NCBI GenBank assembly: GCA_041912595.1
Contig: JAYRMR010000021.1
Location: forward strand, 22,597 to 86,596
DNA from: Roseateles_B sp041912595
GTDB lineage: Bacteria; Pseudomonadota; Gammaproteobacteria; Burkholderiales; Burkholderiaceae_C
Length of the DNA: 64,000 nucleotides
Direction of reading: 5' to 3'
Shown piece by piece: positions 41,906 through 50,118 of this stretch. How positions within the stretch are numbered: the first letter of the stretch is position 1; the number at the start of each line of letters is the position of its first letter. The notes beneath the pieces were generated by a model. The model had not been told where the DNA came from, did not search any database, and was given only the letters and a program-made list of their open reading frames with translations. The translations under genes and the position numbers were made by a program.

Positions 41906-43037
41906 ACGGCACGACGGCCGGCGCCTGCGCGTGGCGCTCATCACCAGCGCCCCGGCGCCCTATCGCGTTCCGGCCTATGCGGCCGCGGCGGCGGCGTCGG
42001 GCTGGGACTGGCACATCCTCTACTGCGCCCGTCCCTACATCGACCCCAGCCTGTCGCTGACGGCGCCAGGCGTGAGCAGCCATTTCCTGCCCGGCCGCTT
42101 CCTGGCCTTCGAGCGCCGTTTCTTCCACGCCGATGCCGCCGCGTGGCGCGTGCTGGGGGCGGTGCAGCCCGACGTCGTCATCACCACCGGCTTCATTCCC
42201 AGCTACCTGCTCGCCTACGCCTGGGCGCGCCGGCACGGGCGGCCGCATGTGGCGATGACGGACGGCACGCTGCGCCACGAGGCGCACCTGAGCGCCGTGC
42301 ACCGCGCCTTGCGCCGCTGGATCTACCGGCGCTCGGCGGCGGGCATCGGAGCGAGCCGGGCGTCGATGGCGCTGCTGCAGCATTACGGGCTGCCGGCGGA
42401 CCGCTGCCATCAGGCCCCGATCTGCACGGACAACCGGCCCTTCGCGCCGCGGCCGGAGCAGCCGCGGCCGGTGGACTTCCTCTTCTCGGCGCGCTTTGTC
42501 GAGACCAAGCAGCCGCTCTTCGCGCTGGAGGTGGCGCACCGCACCGCAGAGATCCTCGGGCGGCCGGTGCGCCTGCGCTGGCTGGGCGCCGGGCCGCTGG
42601 AGCCCTTGCTGCGCGAGCGGGCGGCCGAGCGGGCCGGCACGGTGCACAGCGAGTTCCTCGGCTGGCGCCCCCAGGCCGAGCTGCCGGCGCTGTACCGCGA
42701 GGCCCGCCTGTTCCTGTTTCCCACGACCTGGGAGGCCTGGGGCCTGGTGGCCAACGAAGCCTGCGCGGCGGGCGTGCCGGTCTTCACCACGCCGCAGGCC
42801 GGTTGCGCCGGGGAGCTGGTGGTGGATGGGCTCAGCGGTCGCGTCGGCCCCCTGGACGCAGAGGCCTGGGCCCGCGCGGCCGCCGGCCTGCTGAGCGACG
42901 CCACCGCCTGGGACCGCCTCTCGCAGGGCGCGCTGCAGTGTGTGGCGCCGCTGAACTTCGATGCGGCGGCGGCCGGCCTCGTCGGCGCCGTGCGCCAGGC
43001 GCTGACCTCGCCGCTGCCGGCCGGCCCGAGCGCCTGA
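41898..43037 (+). CDS. Glycosyltransferase family 4 protein (second)
   Basis: A 379-residue GT-B enzyme. RVALITSAPAPYRVPAYAAAAAASG is the N-terminal glycine-poor loop, FLFSARFVETKQPLFALE starts the donor domain, and TTWEAWGLVANEACAAGVPVFTT is the E-x7-E motif. The start at 41898 has GGGGAGG upstream and overlaps the GT2 gene by 8 bases. Donor and linkage are not predictable. Confidence 0.9.
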   Translation: MAERHDGRRLRVALITSAPAPYRVPAYAAAAAASGWDWHILYCARPYIDPSLSLTAPGVSSHFLPGRFLAFERRFFHADAAAWRVLGAVQPDVVITTGFIPSYLLAYAWARRHGRPHVAMTDGTLRHEAHLSAVHRALRRWIYRRSAAGIGASRASMALLQHYGLPADRCHQAPICTDNRPFAPRPEQPRPVDFLFSARFVETKQPLFALEVAHRTAEILGRPVRLRWLGAGPLEPLLRERAAERAGTVHSEFLGWRPQAELPALYREARLFLFPTTWEAWGLVANEACAAGVPVFTTPQAGCAGELVVDGLSGRVGPLDAEAWARAAAGLLSDATAWDRLSQGALQCVAPLNFDAAAAGLVGAVRQALTSPLPAGPSA

Positions 43038-43041
43038 CGCC

Positions 43042-44199
43042 ATGCGCATCCTCCAGATCCACAACCAGTACCAGCAGCGTGGCGGCGAGGACGTCGTCGT
43101 CGACCGTGAGGCCGCGCTGCTGCGGGCCGACGGCCACGAGGTGATGCAGCTGCTGCGTCACAACGACGAGGTGCACGGGCGGGCGTCCTGGCGGCTGGCC
43201 CTCGACGCCGTGTGGTCCCGCGACAGCCATGCGGCGGTCCTGGCCCGGATCGCGCAGGCGCGGCCGGAGATCGTGCACGTCCACAACACGATGCCGCTGC
43301 TGTCGCCGTCGGTCATCCATGCGGCAAGGCAGGCCGGCGTGCCCGTGGTGATGACGCTGCACAACTACCGGCTGGTGTGTCCCAACGGCCTGATGCTGCG
43401 CGAGGGCGCGCCCTGCGAGGCCTGCGTCGGGCAGGTGCCCTGGCGGGCCGCCTGGCATCGCTGCTACCGCGGCAGTGCGGCGCAGAGCGGGGTGGTCGCC
43501 GTGACGCTGCAGCTGCATCGCGCCCTGGGCACCTGGCATCGCGGCGTGACGCGCTTTGCCGCGGTGTCGGGTCCGGTGCGGGAGGCAATGCGCCGCGGCG
43601 GGCTGCCGGCGGATCGCATCGAGGTGCTGCCGAACTTTGCCGAGACCGCCACCGAACCCCCGTCCGACGCGCCGCGCCACGGTCTGCTGTACGTGGGCCG
43701 GCTGGCCGCCGAGAAGGGCGTGGACCTGCTCGTGACGCTGGCGGCGCAGAACGCGCCCGGCACGATCACGGTGGTGGGGGACGGCCCCCTGCGCGCCGCC
43801 CTCGAGGCCGTGCCGGGCCTGCGCTGCCTGGGCCCGCTGCCGCCCGCCGAGGTGCGCCGGGAGATGCGCCGCGCGCGGGCCTTGCTGGTGCCCAGCCGCT
43901 GTGCGGAGCCCTTCGGCCTGACCGTGATCGAGGCCTTCAGCGAGGGCCTGCCGGCGCTGGTGTCCGCGCAGGGCGCGTTGCCGGAGCTCGTGCAGGCGGG
44001 GCGCACGGGCTGGGTGCTGCCGGCCGACGATCCGCAGGCCTGGCAGGCGGTGCTGCAGTCCGTGCTGCAGTCGCCCGAGGAGGCCCGGCGGCGCGGCGAT
44101 GCGGCACGCGAGGACTTCCTCGCCCGCTGGTCGCCGGCCTGCCACCGGGAGGCGCTGCTGGCCTTCTACGGCCGCGCGCGGGCCTCAGGGCGCGACTGA
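43042..44199 (+). CDS. Glycosyltransferase family 4 protein (third)
   Basis: A 385-residue GT-B enzyme. The N-terminus MRILQIHNQYQQRGGEDVVVDREAALL is characteristic of a GT4 subgroup in capsule and EPS loci. VVMTLHNYRLVCPNGLMLR and the donor-domain block LLYVGRLAAEKGVDLL follow, then EPFGLTVIEAFSEGLPALVS as the E-x7-E motif. It ends the 16-gene plus-strand operon, overlapping the stop of the opposing fucosyltransferase-like gene by 15 bases. Confidence 0.92.
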   Translation: MRILQIHNQYQQRGGEDVVVDREAALLRADGHEVMQLLRHNDEVHGRASWRLALDAVWSRDSHAAVLARIAQARPEIVHVHNTMPLLSPSVIHAARQAGVPVVMTLHNYRLVCPNGLMLREGAPCEACVGQVPWRAAWHRCYRGSAAQSGVVAVTLQLHRALGTWHRGVTRFAAVSGPVREAMRRGGLPADRIEVLPNFAETATEPPSDAPRHGLLYVGRLAAEKGVDLLVTLAAQNAPGTITVVGDGPLRAALEAVPGLRCLGPLPPAEVRREMRRARALLVPSRCAEPFGLTVIEAFSEGLPALVSAQGALPELVQAGRTGWVLPADDPQAWQAVLQSVLQSPEEARRRGDAAREDFLARWSPACHREALLAFYGRARASGRD

Positions 44200-45156
44200 T
44201 CCGCCCGCCGCGCGCCTGGGGGCATCGCTCACCGCCCCGCCCATGCGCACTGCGCGGACGGTGAGCCCGCCGATCTCGCCGGGCACATAGGAGAACGAGC
44301 TCATGTGCGAGCCCCAGATCTCGCTCGTGAGCGAGAGCATGAGCAGCTCGGCCAGCGCGGACTGGATGCCGGCCACGCGGGTGCGGTCCGCGTTGCTGTG
44401 GGCATAGCGCAGCACGCGATCGCCCAGGGTCGCCTCGAGGCGCTGCCAGGCCGCGAGGCTGTCGGTGGCCACGAAGAAGCGCGTGTCCGGCGCTTGCGCC
44501 AGCCGGGCCTGCATGGCCTCGAGAAAGGCGCTCACCGGGCTGTGGGCGATGGCCTCGGCATGGTCGCCCTGGCGGATGTGCACGCCGATGCAGCGGGCCA
44601 GCGTCGCGCGCTGGGCGTCCACGGCCTGCGCGATGGCGGGCACGGGGCGCACGAAGCCGTAGTCGGCGCCGCCCTCACCGATCTTCCAGCAGCTCGACAC
44701 GAACATCGCCGACGCCGGGTCCGCGGGCGCCAGCGCATCGGCGATGGCCCGGCGCGTGGCGGCCTCGTGCTGCGGGTAGTCCGTGGCGGGCGGGAACGGC
44801 GGGAAGCGCGCGGCCAGGTCCTCGCTGATCCACTGCTGGCGGGCGGGCAGCCGTGGGGCCAGGACGCGGCGCAGCCAGGCATGGGGCGCCGAGGCCGCCT
44901 GCCGGCGCGAGGTGGGCCACAGGGCGCGCACCGCCGGCAGCAGGCGGTCGGGCACGCCGCGGCAGTAGTCGTGCACGCGGAAGTCCTCGGGCGGCAGCAG
45001 CAGGTCCTGGTAGTCGCAGTTCAGCGCGTCGTCCCGCTCCCACAGCACCCGCAAGGGCCGGCCGAGCCGGCGGGCCTCGACCCGCGCCGAGGCGATCGTG
45101 CGCAGGCGGTTGGCCAGGCCGCTGACGGGCTTGAGGTAGAGCGCGGGGGCGGCCAT
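44185..45156 (-). CDS. Fucosyltransferase-like GT-B glycosyltransferase
   Basis: A 323-residue protein whose motifs recall alpha-1,2/1,6-fucosyltransferases (GT11/GT23/NodZ-like). These are LKPVSGLANRLRTIASA (8-24), CIGVHIRQGDHAEAIAHSPV (189-208), FFVATDS (227-233) and TSEIWGSHMSSFSYVPGEIGG (278-297). The core HxRRxD-type motif appears as HIRQGD, with Gln for the second Arg. Gmd and Fcl in the same locus make GDP-fucose, so fucose transfer to the EPS repeat is a reasonable inference. It is last in a three-gene minus-strand block, 3 bases after the CgeB-like gene. The assignment rests on short motifs. Confidence 0.6.
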   Translation of the reverse strand: MAAPALYLKPVSGLANRLRTIASARVEARRLGRPLRVLWERDDALNCDYQDLLLPPEDFRVHDYCRGVPDRLLPAVRALWPTSRRQAASAPHAWLRRVLAPRLPARQQWISEDLAARFPPFPPATDYPQHEAATRRAIADALAPADPASAMFVSSCWKIGEGGADYGFVRPVPAIAQAVDAQRATLARCIGVHIRQGDHAEAIAHSPVSAFLEAMQARLAQAPDTRFFVATDSLAAWQRLEATLGDRVLRYAHSNADRTRVAGIQSALAELLMLSLTSEIWGSHMSSFSYVPGEIGGLTVRAVRMGGAVSDAPRRAAGGSVAP

Positions 45157-45159
45157 GCG

Positions 45160-46308
45160 TCAGCCCGTCCAGCCGCGCACGGCCAAGGGCGCCTCGGCCT
45201 CAGGATCGACCCCCGGCGCGAAACACCGAAGCCGCGGCGGCGGCAAGGGCCGCCCAAGGCGCCGGGCCTCGCGCAGCGCCTGGATGATGTCCACCATCTC
45301 GTGGGTGCGGTGGGCCTGCGTGTGGGCGCCGAGCACGTAGTCGCGCGCCCGCCGGCCCCAGTCCTGCAGGGTTTCGGGAGGCTGGTCCAGCGTGCGGTCC
45401 ACGGCTTTCAGGAGTGAGTTCACGCTGTCATAAGCTCGCCAGTGCACGTCCGGCGTGGCGAGGCGGTCGACCCGCGGGACGCGGAAGTCCAGCAGTGGCA
45501 CGCCGCTGGCCATGGCGATGTAGAAGCGGTCCGAGGTGTAGTAGGGCGCCATGGAGCCGGGGAAGCCGCCCAGCTGGAGCCGGCCCTGAGCCGCCGCCCG
45601 GTGCTGCTCGGCATAGGCCACGGGCCCCTGCCAGGCCGGCTGATCCGCCCAGTGCCGGCCGAAGAGACCGAAGCGCCGGCCGTAGCGCCGGGTCAGCTGC
45701 CGGACCATCTCCGCCCGCTGGCGGCCGGAGCGGCTCAGGCGTGTGAAGGGGTTTCTGCCGCCGTTGTGGCTGCCGATGAAGACGACGTCGAACGCGGGAG
45801 GCGCTGCGGGGACCACCGGCGCACTGAAGCGGAGCTGGCAGGCGCCGTTGGGCATCAGGACCACGTTGCGGGCGCCCCGGGCGATCAGCGCGTCGGCCAT
45901 GTAGCCCATGGAGGTCAGGAAGCACAGGTCCGACTGCGAGGCGGCCTGGAACAGGCTGGGCGGCGGGCGCTGCAGCCAGCGTCCGTAAGGGTCGCCGCCC
46001 GTCGTCACGACCTGCAGCTGCGGCCGCAGCCGCCGGGCCTCGGCGAGGAAGGGGCGCGGATCCGCCAGCGGGCCGTGGAACCACTGCAGCATCAGCACGT
46101 CGATGGCCTCGTCGGCGACGATCTGCAGCGCCCGGCGGTACAGCGCGGGCCAGTGCGCGGGATCCGGCGACGCCTCCGGGCCCGGGGGGAGGTAGGGCAG
46201 GCAGTGGTAGGCCTCGATCACGCCGCGGGCCTGCAGGTCGACGAAGGCCTGGTGGTAGCCCGGCTGGTCGGCCGGGGAACGGCCCTGGAGCAGCAGCAGC
46301 AGGCGCAT
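45160..46308 (-). CDS. CgeB-like glycosyltransferase
   Basis: A 382-residue GT-B-type protein. The C-terminal block YYTSDRFYIAMASGVPLLDFRVPRVD matches the CgeB / Glyco_trans_1_2 pattern, with VVFIGSHNGGRNPFTRLSRSGRQRAEMV and GLFGRHW before it. The N-terminal half (LLLLLQGRSPADQPGYHQAFVDL, LMLQWFHGPL) is of the DUF3880 kind. The donor is unknown. The ATG shares one base with the stop of the GT26 gene (TGATG), so the two are translationally coupled. Confidence 0.8.
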   Translation of the reverse strand: MRLLLLLQGRSPADQPGYHQAFVDLQARGVIEAYHCLPYLPPGPEASPDPAHWPALYRRALQIVADEAIDVLMLQWFHGPLADPRPFLAEARRLRPQLQVVTTGGDPYGRWLQRPPPSLFQAASQSDLCFLTSMGYMADALIARGARNVVLMPNGACQLRFSAPVVPAAPPAFDVVFIGSHNGGRNPFTRLSRSGRQRAEMVRQLTRRYGRRFGLFGRHWADQPAWQGPVAYAEQHRAAAQGRLQLGGFPGSMAPYYTSDRFYIAMASGVPLLDFRVPRVDRLATPDVHWRAYDSVNSLLKAVDRTLDQPPETLQDWGRRARDYVLGAHTQAHRTHEMVDIIQALREARRLGRPLPPPRLRCFAPGVDPEAEAPLAVRGWTG

Positions 46309-47090
46309 CACGAGGCCCGGCGGCGGCCCGGGCGCAGGCAGGCCCGCAGGCACAGCGCCACGAAGATGCTGTTGCCGACCAGATAGCGCCGCCACAGCCG
46401 CCGCGGCTCCTGCCCCAGGCGGAACAGCCATTCGAGCCCGTGGCGCTGCATCCACGGCGGCGCCGTCTTCTGCACGCCGCCGATGAGGGCGAAGGCATAG
46501 CCCACGCCCAGGCAGACCGCCCGCAGCTGCGGCCGGTGGGCCTGCATCCAGAACTCCTGCTTGGGGCAGCCCAGGCCGACGAACACGAGGGCGGCGCCCG
46601 AGGCGTGGATGCGCGCGATCACCTCGGGATCGGCCGCGGGCTGCGCCGGCAGCAGCGGCGGCGACTCCTGGCCCACGAGCCGCAGGGTCGGGAAACGCTC
46701 GCGCAGCGCTGCGGCCATGGCGTCCAGCTCGTGGGGCGTGCCACCGAAGAGGTAGACGCCCAGGCCCTGTGCGGCGGCCTCGCGGCACAGCTCCAGCGTC
46801 AGCCGCGGCCCGTTCACGCGTTCCAGCGGCAGGCCCTCGAAGCGGCGCAGCGCCCACACGAGGGGCATGCCGTCGGTGACGACCAGATCGGCCTCCTGCA
46901 TCAGCCGGGCCAGCGCCGGCGTGCGGCGGGCCTGGGTAAGCATGTCGACATTGGCCGCGCAGACGGTGCCGCCCTGGCCGCGACGGGCGAGGTCCAGGAT
47001 CTGGTCGACGGCCGCCCGCAGCGTGCCGGCGCTGAGCCGGATGCCGAACAGCTGTGTTTCCTGCAGCGGCGGAGGGCGGGACGGTGGCAT
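46308..47090 (-). CDS. WecG/TagA/CpsF-family (GT26) glycosyltransferase
   Basis: A 260-residue enzyme of the family that moves ManNAc or ManNAcA (WecG, TagA) or glucose/galactose-type sugars onto lipid-linked acceptors. Conserved blocks are VCAANVDMLTQARRTPALARLMQEADLVVTDG and MPLVWALRR (substrate Asp and Thr). VYLFGGTP, FVGLGCPKQEFWM and CLGVGYAFALIGGVQKTAPPWMQRHGLEWLFRL follow. WecB, which makes UDP-ManNAc, is encoded at 48340, which favours ManNAc as donor. It opens the minus-strand block; a 161-base divergent gap separates it from the epimerase gene. Confidence 0.93.
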   Translation of the reverse strand: MPPSRPPPLQETQLFGIRLSAGTLRAAVDQILDLARRGQGGTVCAANVDMLTQARRTPALARLMQEADLVVTDGMPLVWALRRFEGLPLERVNGPRLTLELCREAAAQGLGVYLFGGTPHELDAMAAALRERFPTLRLVGQESPPLLPAQPAADPEVIARIHASGAALVFVGLGCPKQEFWMQAHRPQLRAVCLGVGYAFALIGGVQKTAPPWMQRHGLEWLFRLGQEPRRLWRRYLVGNSIFVALCLRACLRPGRRRAS

Positions 47091-47251
47091 GCGGGGGGGC
47101 TGCGGAGGGGGCGGCGGGGTGCGCAGGCACCCACGAGTGGGTGGATTGTGCCGCCAAAAACAGGCGGTCCTTCGCAGACAATGCGGACCATTCGTTTTCG
47201 CGAGGCCCCCCGCCGCGGGGCCGGCGAAGGCGCGTTGCTATCGGAGTGGAA

Positions 47252-48259
47252 ATGAAAGTTTTGGTCACCGGCGCCGCCGGCTTCATCGGCATGCATGTCA
47301 GCCAGATCCTGCTGGGGCGGGGCGACGAGGTCGTGGGCCTGGACAACCTGAACGACTACTACGACCCCCAGCTCAAGCGCGACCGCCTGGCGCGCCTGAC
47401 GGGGCGCCCGGGCTTCAGCTTCATGCAGATGTCCGTGGAGGACCGCGCCGGCATGGAGCGCCTGTTCGCCGAGCAGAAGTTCGACCGCGTCGTCCACCTG
47501 GCCGCGCAGGCCGGCGTGCGCTACTCGCTGCAGAACCCGCATGCCTACATCGACAGCAATATCGTCGGCTTCATGAACATCCTGGAAGGCTGCCGCCACC
47601 ACGGCGTGCAGCACCTGGCCTATGCGTCCAGCTCCAGCGTGTACGGCGGCAATGTGCGCATGCCGTTCTCGGAGCACCACGGGGTGGATCACCCGGTGAG
47701 CCTCTACGCGGCCACCAAGAAGGCCAACGAGCTGATGGCGCACACCTACAGCCACCTCTACCGCCTGCCCACCACCGGCCTGCGCTTCTTCACGGTCTAC
47801 GGCCCCTGGGGCCGCCCGGACATGGCGCTGTTCCTCTTCACCAAGGCCATCCTCGAAGGCCGGCCCATCGACGTGTTCAACCACGGCCAGATGATCCGCG
47901 ACTTCACCTACATCGACGACATCGCTGAGGGCGTGGTGCGCGTGCTGGACCGCCCGGCCACGGCGGACGAGGGCTATGACGCGATGACGGCCGACCCGGC
48001 CCGCTCCGATGCGCCCTACCGCGTCTTCAACATCGGCAACCACGACCCGGTGAAGCTGATGGACTTCATCCAGGCCATCGAGCAGGCCGTGGGCCGCGAG
48101 GCGCAGAAGAACTTCCTGCCGCTGCAGGACGGCGACGTGCCGGCCACGCATGCCGACGTCGAGGAACTCGCCGCCTGGACGGGCTTCAGGCCCGCCATGC
48201 CCGTGCCGCAGGGCGTGGCCAACTTCGTGGCCTGGTACCGCGACTACTTCAAGGTGTGA
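47252..48259 (+). CDS. UDP-glucuronate 4-epimerase-like NAD-dependent epimerase
   Basis: A 335-residue extended short-chain dehydrogenase. The NAD motif is VTGAAGFIGMHVSQILL, followed by GLDNLNDYYDPQLKRDRL and VVHLAAQAGVRYSLQNPHAYIDSN. Catalytic Ser is in SSSSVYG and Y-x3-K in YAATKKANE; TVYGPWGRPDMALFLFTKAIL is typical of UDP-glucuronate 4-epimerases, which make UDP-galacturonate. UDP-glucose dehydrogenase, needed to make the substrate, is not in the window. It is the only plus-strand gene among minus-strand EPS genes and ends at a shared terminator. Confidence 0.9.
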   Translation: MKVLVTGAAGFIGMHVSQILLGRGDEVVGLDNLNDYYDPQLKRDRLARLTGRPGFSFMQMSVEDRAGMERLFAEQKFDRVVHLAAQAGVRYSLQNPHAYIDSNIVGFMNILEGCRHHGVQHLAYASSSSVYGGNVRMPFSEHHGVDHPVSLYAATKKANELMAHTYSHLYRLPTTGLRFFTVYGPWGRPDMALFLFTKAILEGRPIDVFNHGQMIRDFTYIDDIAEGVVRVLDRPATADEGYDAMTADPARSDAPYRVFNIGNHDPVKLMDFIQAIEQAVGREAQKNFLPLQDGDVPATHADVEELAAWTGFRPAMPVPQGVANFVAWYRDYFKV

Positions 48260-48296
48260 TCGCTCGGCCGCCCCGGCCCCCGGGTCACCCCAAGCA

Positions 48297-48323
48297 AAAG
48301 GGCCGCATGATGCGGCCCTTTGT
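48297..48323. terminator. Bidirectional terminator between the epimerase gene and wecB
   Basis: AAAGGGCCGCA (48297-48307) pairs perfectly with TGCGGCCCTTT (48311-48321) around TGA. T-runs of three to four flank both sides. It lies 37 bases after the plus-strand stop and 17 beyond the minus-strand stop of wecB. Confidence 0.8.
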
Positions 48324-48339
48324 CATGGCGCGAGGCGCC

Positions 48340-49443
48340 TCAGAGCAGCTTGCCCGCCAGGATGTCGACGATGCGCTCGGCGGCCTTGCCGTCCCACAGC
48401 GCCGGGCGGCGACCGCGCTTGCCGCCGTTGCGGATGGCGTCGAGCGCCAGCGGGATGATCTTTGCGGGATCGGTGCCGGCCAGCACATTGCTGCCTTCGT
48501 CGACGGTGACCGGGCGCTCGGTGTTCTCGCGCATGGTGATGCAGGGCACGCCCAGAGCGGTCGTCTCTTCCTGCAGGCCGCCGCTGTCGGTCAGCACGAC
48601 CACGGCGTCCTTCCACAGGTGCAGGAAGGACATGTAGGCCTGCGGGCCCATCAGCGTGACGTTGCGGCCGAGGTCGATGCCGAACTTCTCGATGTTGGCG
48701 CGGGTGCGCGGATGCACCGGGAAGATCAGGGGCAGCTCTTCCGAGACGGTGCGCAGCACGGTGGCGATGCGCTCCAGCGCCTCGGCGCTGTCCACGTTGG
48801 ACGGGCGGTGCAGCGTCACGACGCCGTAGCGGGCATGGGCCTTCTTGTAGGCGTCGGTCTCGAGGCCCGAGGTGTCCATGGTCTTGAGCTTCTCGGCCTG
48901 GAAGAGCACGTTGTCGACCATCACATGGCCGACGTCATAGACGATGGACAGGTCCTTGCCCTCGCGCTTCAGGTGCTCGTAGCCGCTGGGCTCGGTGACG
49001 AAGAACCAGTCGGAGATGGCGTCCGTGACGAGGCGGTTGATCTCCTCGGGCATGGTCATGTCGCCGCTGCGCAGACCGGCTTCCACGTGGGCCACCGGCA
49101 CGCAGGCCTTCTTGGCGACGACGGAGCAGGCGAGCGTGGAGTTCACGTCCCCCACCACCAGGCAGGCGGCGGGCTTCTCGGCGTTCACGAGGTCCTCGTA
49201 GGCCTGCATGATCTTGCCGGTCTGGGCCGCATGGCTGCCGCCGCCGCAGCCCAGTCGCACGTCCGGCTGGGGAATGCCGAGCTCCTCGAAGAAGACGTCG
49301 TTCATGTCCCGGTCGTAGTGCTGGCCGGTGTGCACGATCTTCCAGGCGAGACGCCCGTCCGCCTGCAGCGCGCGCACGATGGGCGCGATCTTCATGAAGT
49401 TGGGGCGGGCGCCGGCGACGAGATGAATGCAGGGTTTGGACAT
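48340..49443 (-). CDS. wecB: UDP-N-acetylglucosamine 2-epimerase (non-hydrolysing)
   Basis: A 367-residue cytoplasmic enzyme converting UDP-GlcNAc to UDP-ManNAc. Motifs are GARPNFMKIAPIVRAL, HTGQHYDRDMNDVFF, VVGDVNSTLACSVVAKK, HVEAGLRSGDMTMPEEINR, VTLHRPSNVD, FPVHPRTRANI and LTDSGGLQEET. It is the last gene of the minus-strand operon. No UDP-ManNAc dehydrogenase (wecC) is present, so the product may be used directly, probably by the GT26 enzyme. Confidence 0.96.
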   Translation of the reverse strand: MSKPCIHLVAGARPNFMKIAPIVRALQADGRLAWKIVHTGQHYDRDMNDVFFEELGIPQPDVRLGCGGGSHAAQTGKIMQAYEDLVNAEKPAACLVVGDVNSTLACSVVAKKACVPVAHVEAGLRSGDMTMPEEINRLVTDAISDWFFVTEPSGYEHLKREGKDLSIVYDVGHVMVDNVLFQAEKLKTMDTSGLETDAYKKAHARYGVVTLHRPSNVDSAEALERIATVLRTVSEELPLIFPVHPRTRANIEKFGIDLGRNVTLMGPQAYMSFLHLWKDAVVVLTDSGGLQEETTALGVPCITMRENTERPVTVDEGSNVLAGTDPAKIIPLALDAIRNGGKRGRRPALWDGKAAERIVDILAGKLL

Positions 49444-49569
49444 GGGACAGGCCAGATGCGGTGTTGCCGGGCATTCTAGGCGGGGGGCCTGCCCGGGCCA
49501 GCGTTCCGGCGCCGTGCTCCCCGCAGACGAGGGGCATGCCGCCGCGGGCCGCCCGCGCGCCTCGCGGCC

Positions 49570-50118
49570 TCAGAAGCCGGGCGTTGCGGCCAGGCTGGGC
49601 GCCTGGCGGTCCTTGTCCGCCAGCAGGGGCGTGAGGCCGTCGAGCGGCCAGGCGATGCCCACCGTCGGGTCGTCCCAGGCGAGGCCGGCCTCGCTGGCGG
49701 GGGCGTAGTAGTCGGTCGTCTTGTAGAGGAAATCGGCGGTCTCGCTGAGCACGAGGAAGCCATGCGCGAAGCCCGGCGGAATCCACAGCTGGCGGTGGTT
49801 GTCGCTGCTGAGCTCGGTGCCGGTCCAGTGGCCGAAGCGGGGGCTGTCACGGCGCAGATCCACGGCCACGTCGAAGACGCGGCCCAGGGACACGCGCACC
49901 AGCTTGCCCTGGGCGTGCGGCGCGCGCTGGTAATGCAAGCCGCGCAGCACGCCGCGACCGGAGCGGGACTGGTTGTCCTGCACGAAGCGGACCTCCCGGC
50001 CCACGGCGGCATCGAAGGCCTGCTGGTTCCAGCTTTCCAGGAAGAAGCCGCGGGCGTCGCCGAAGACGCGGGGCTCGATGAGCAGCACCTCGGGCAGGGC
50101 GGTCGGCGTGATCTTCAT
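49570..50118 (-). CDS. rfbC: dTDP-4-dehydrorhamnose 3,5-epimerase
   Basis: A 182-residue cupin enzyme, third step to dTDP-L-rhamnose. LIEPRVFGDARGFFLESWNQQAFDAAVG, QDNQSRSGRGVLRGLHYQ (catalytic His), GRVFDVAVDLRRDSPRFGHW and WIPPGFAHGFLVLSE (with YKTTDYYAP after it) are all conserved. The start at 50118 overlaps the rfbA stop by ATGA. A 126-base gap follows before wecB. Confidence 0.97.
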   Translation of the reverse strand: MKITPTALPEVLLIEPRVFGDARGFFLESWNQQAFDAAVGREVRFVQDNQSRSGRGVLRGLHYQRAPHAQGKLVRVSLGRVFDVAVDLRRDSPRFGHWTGTELSSDNHRQLWIPPGFAHGFLVLSETADFLYKTTDYYAPASEAGLAWDDPTVGIAWPLDGLTPLLADKDRQAPSLAATPGF

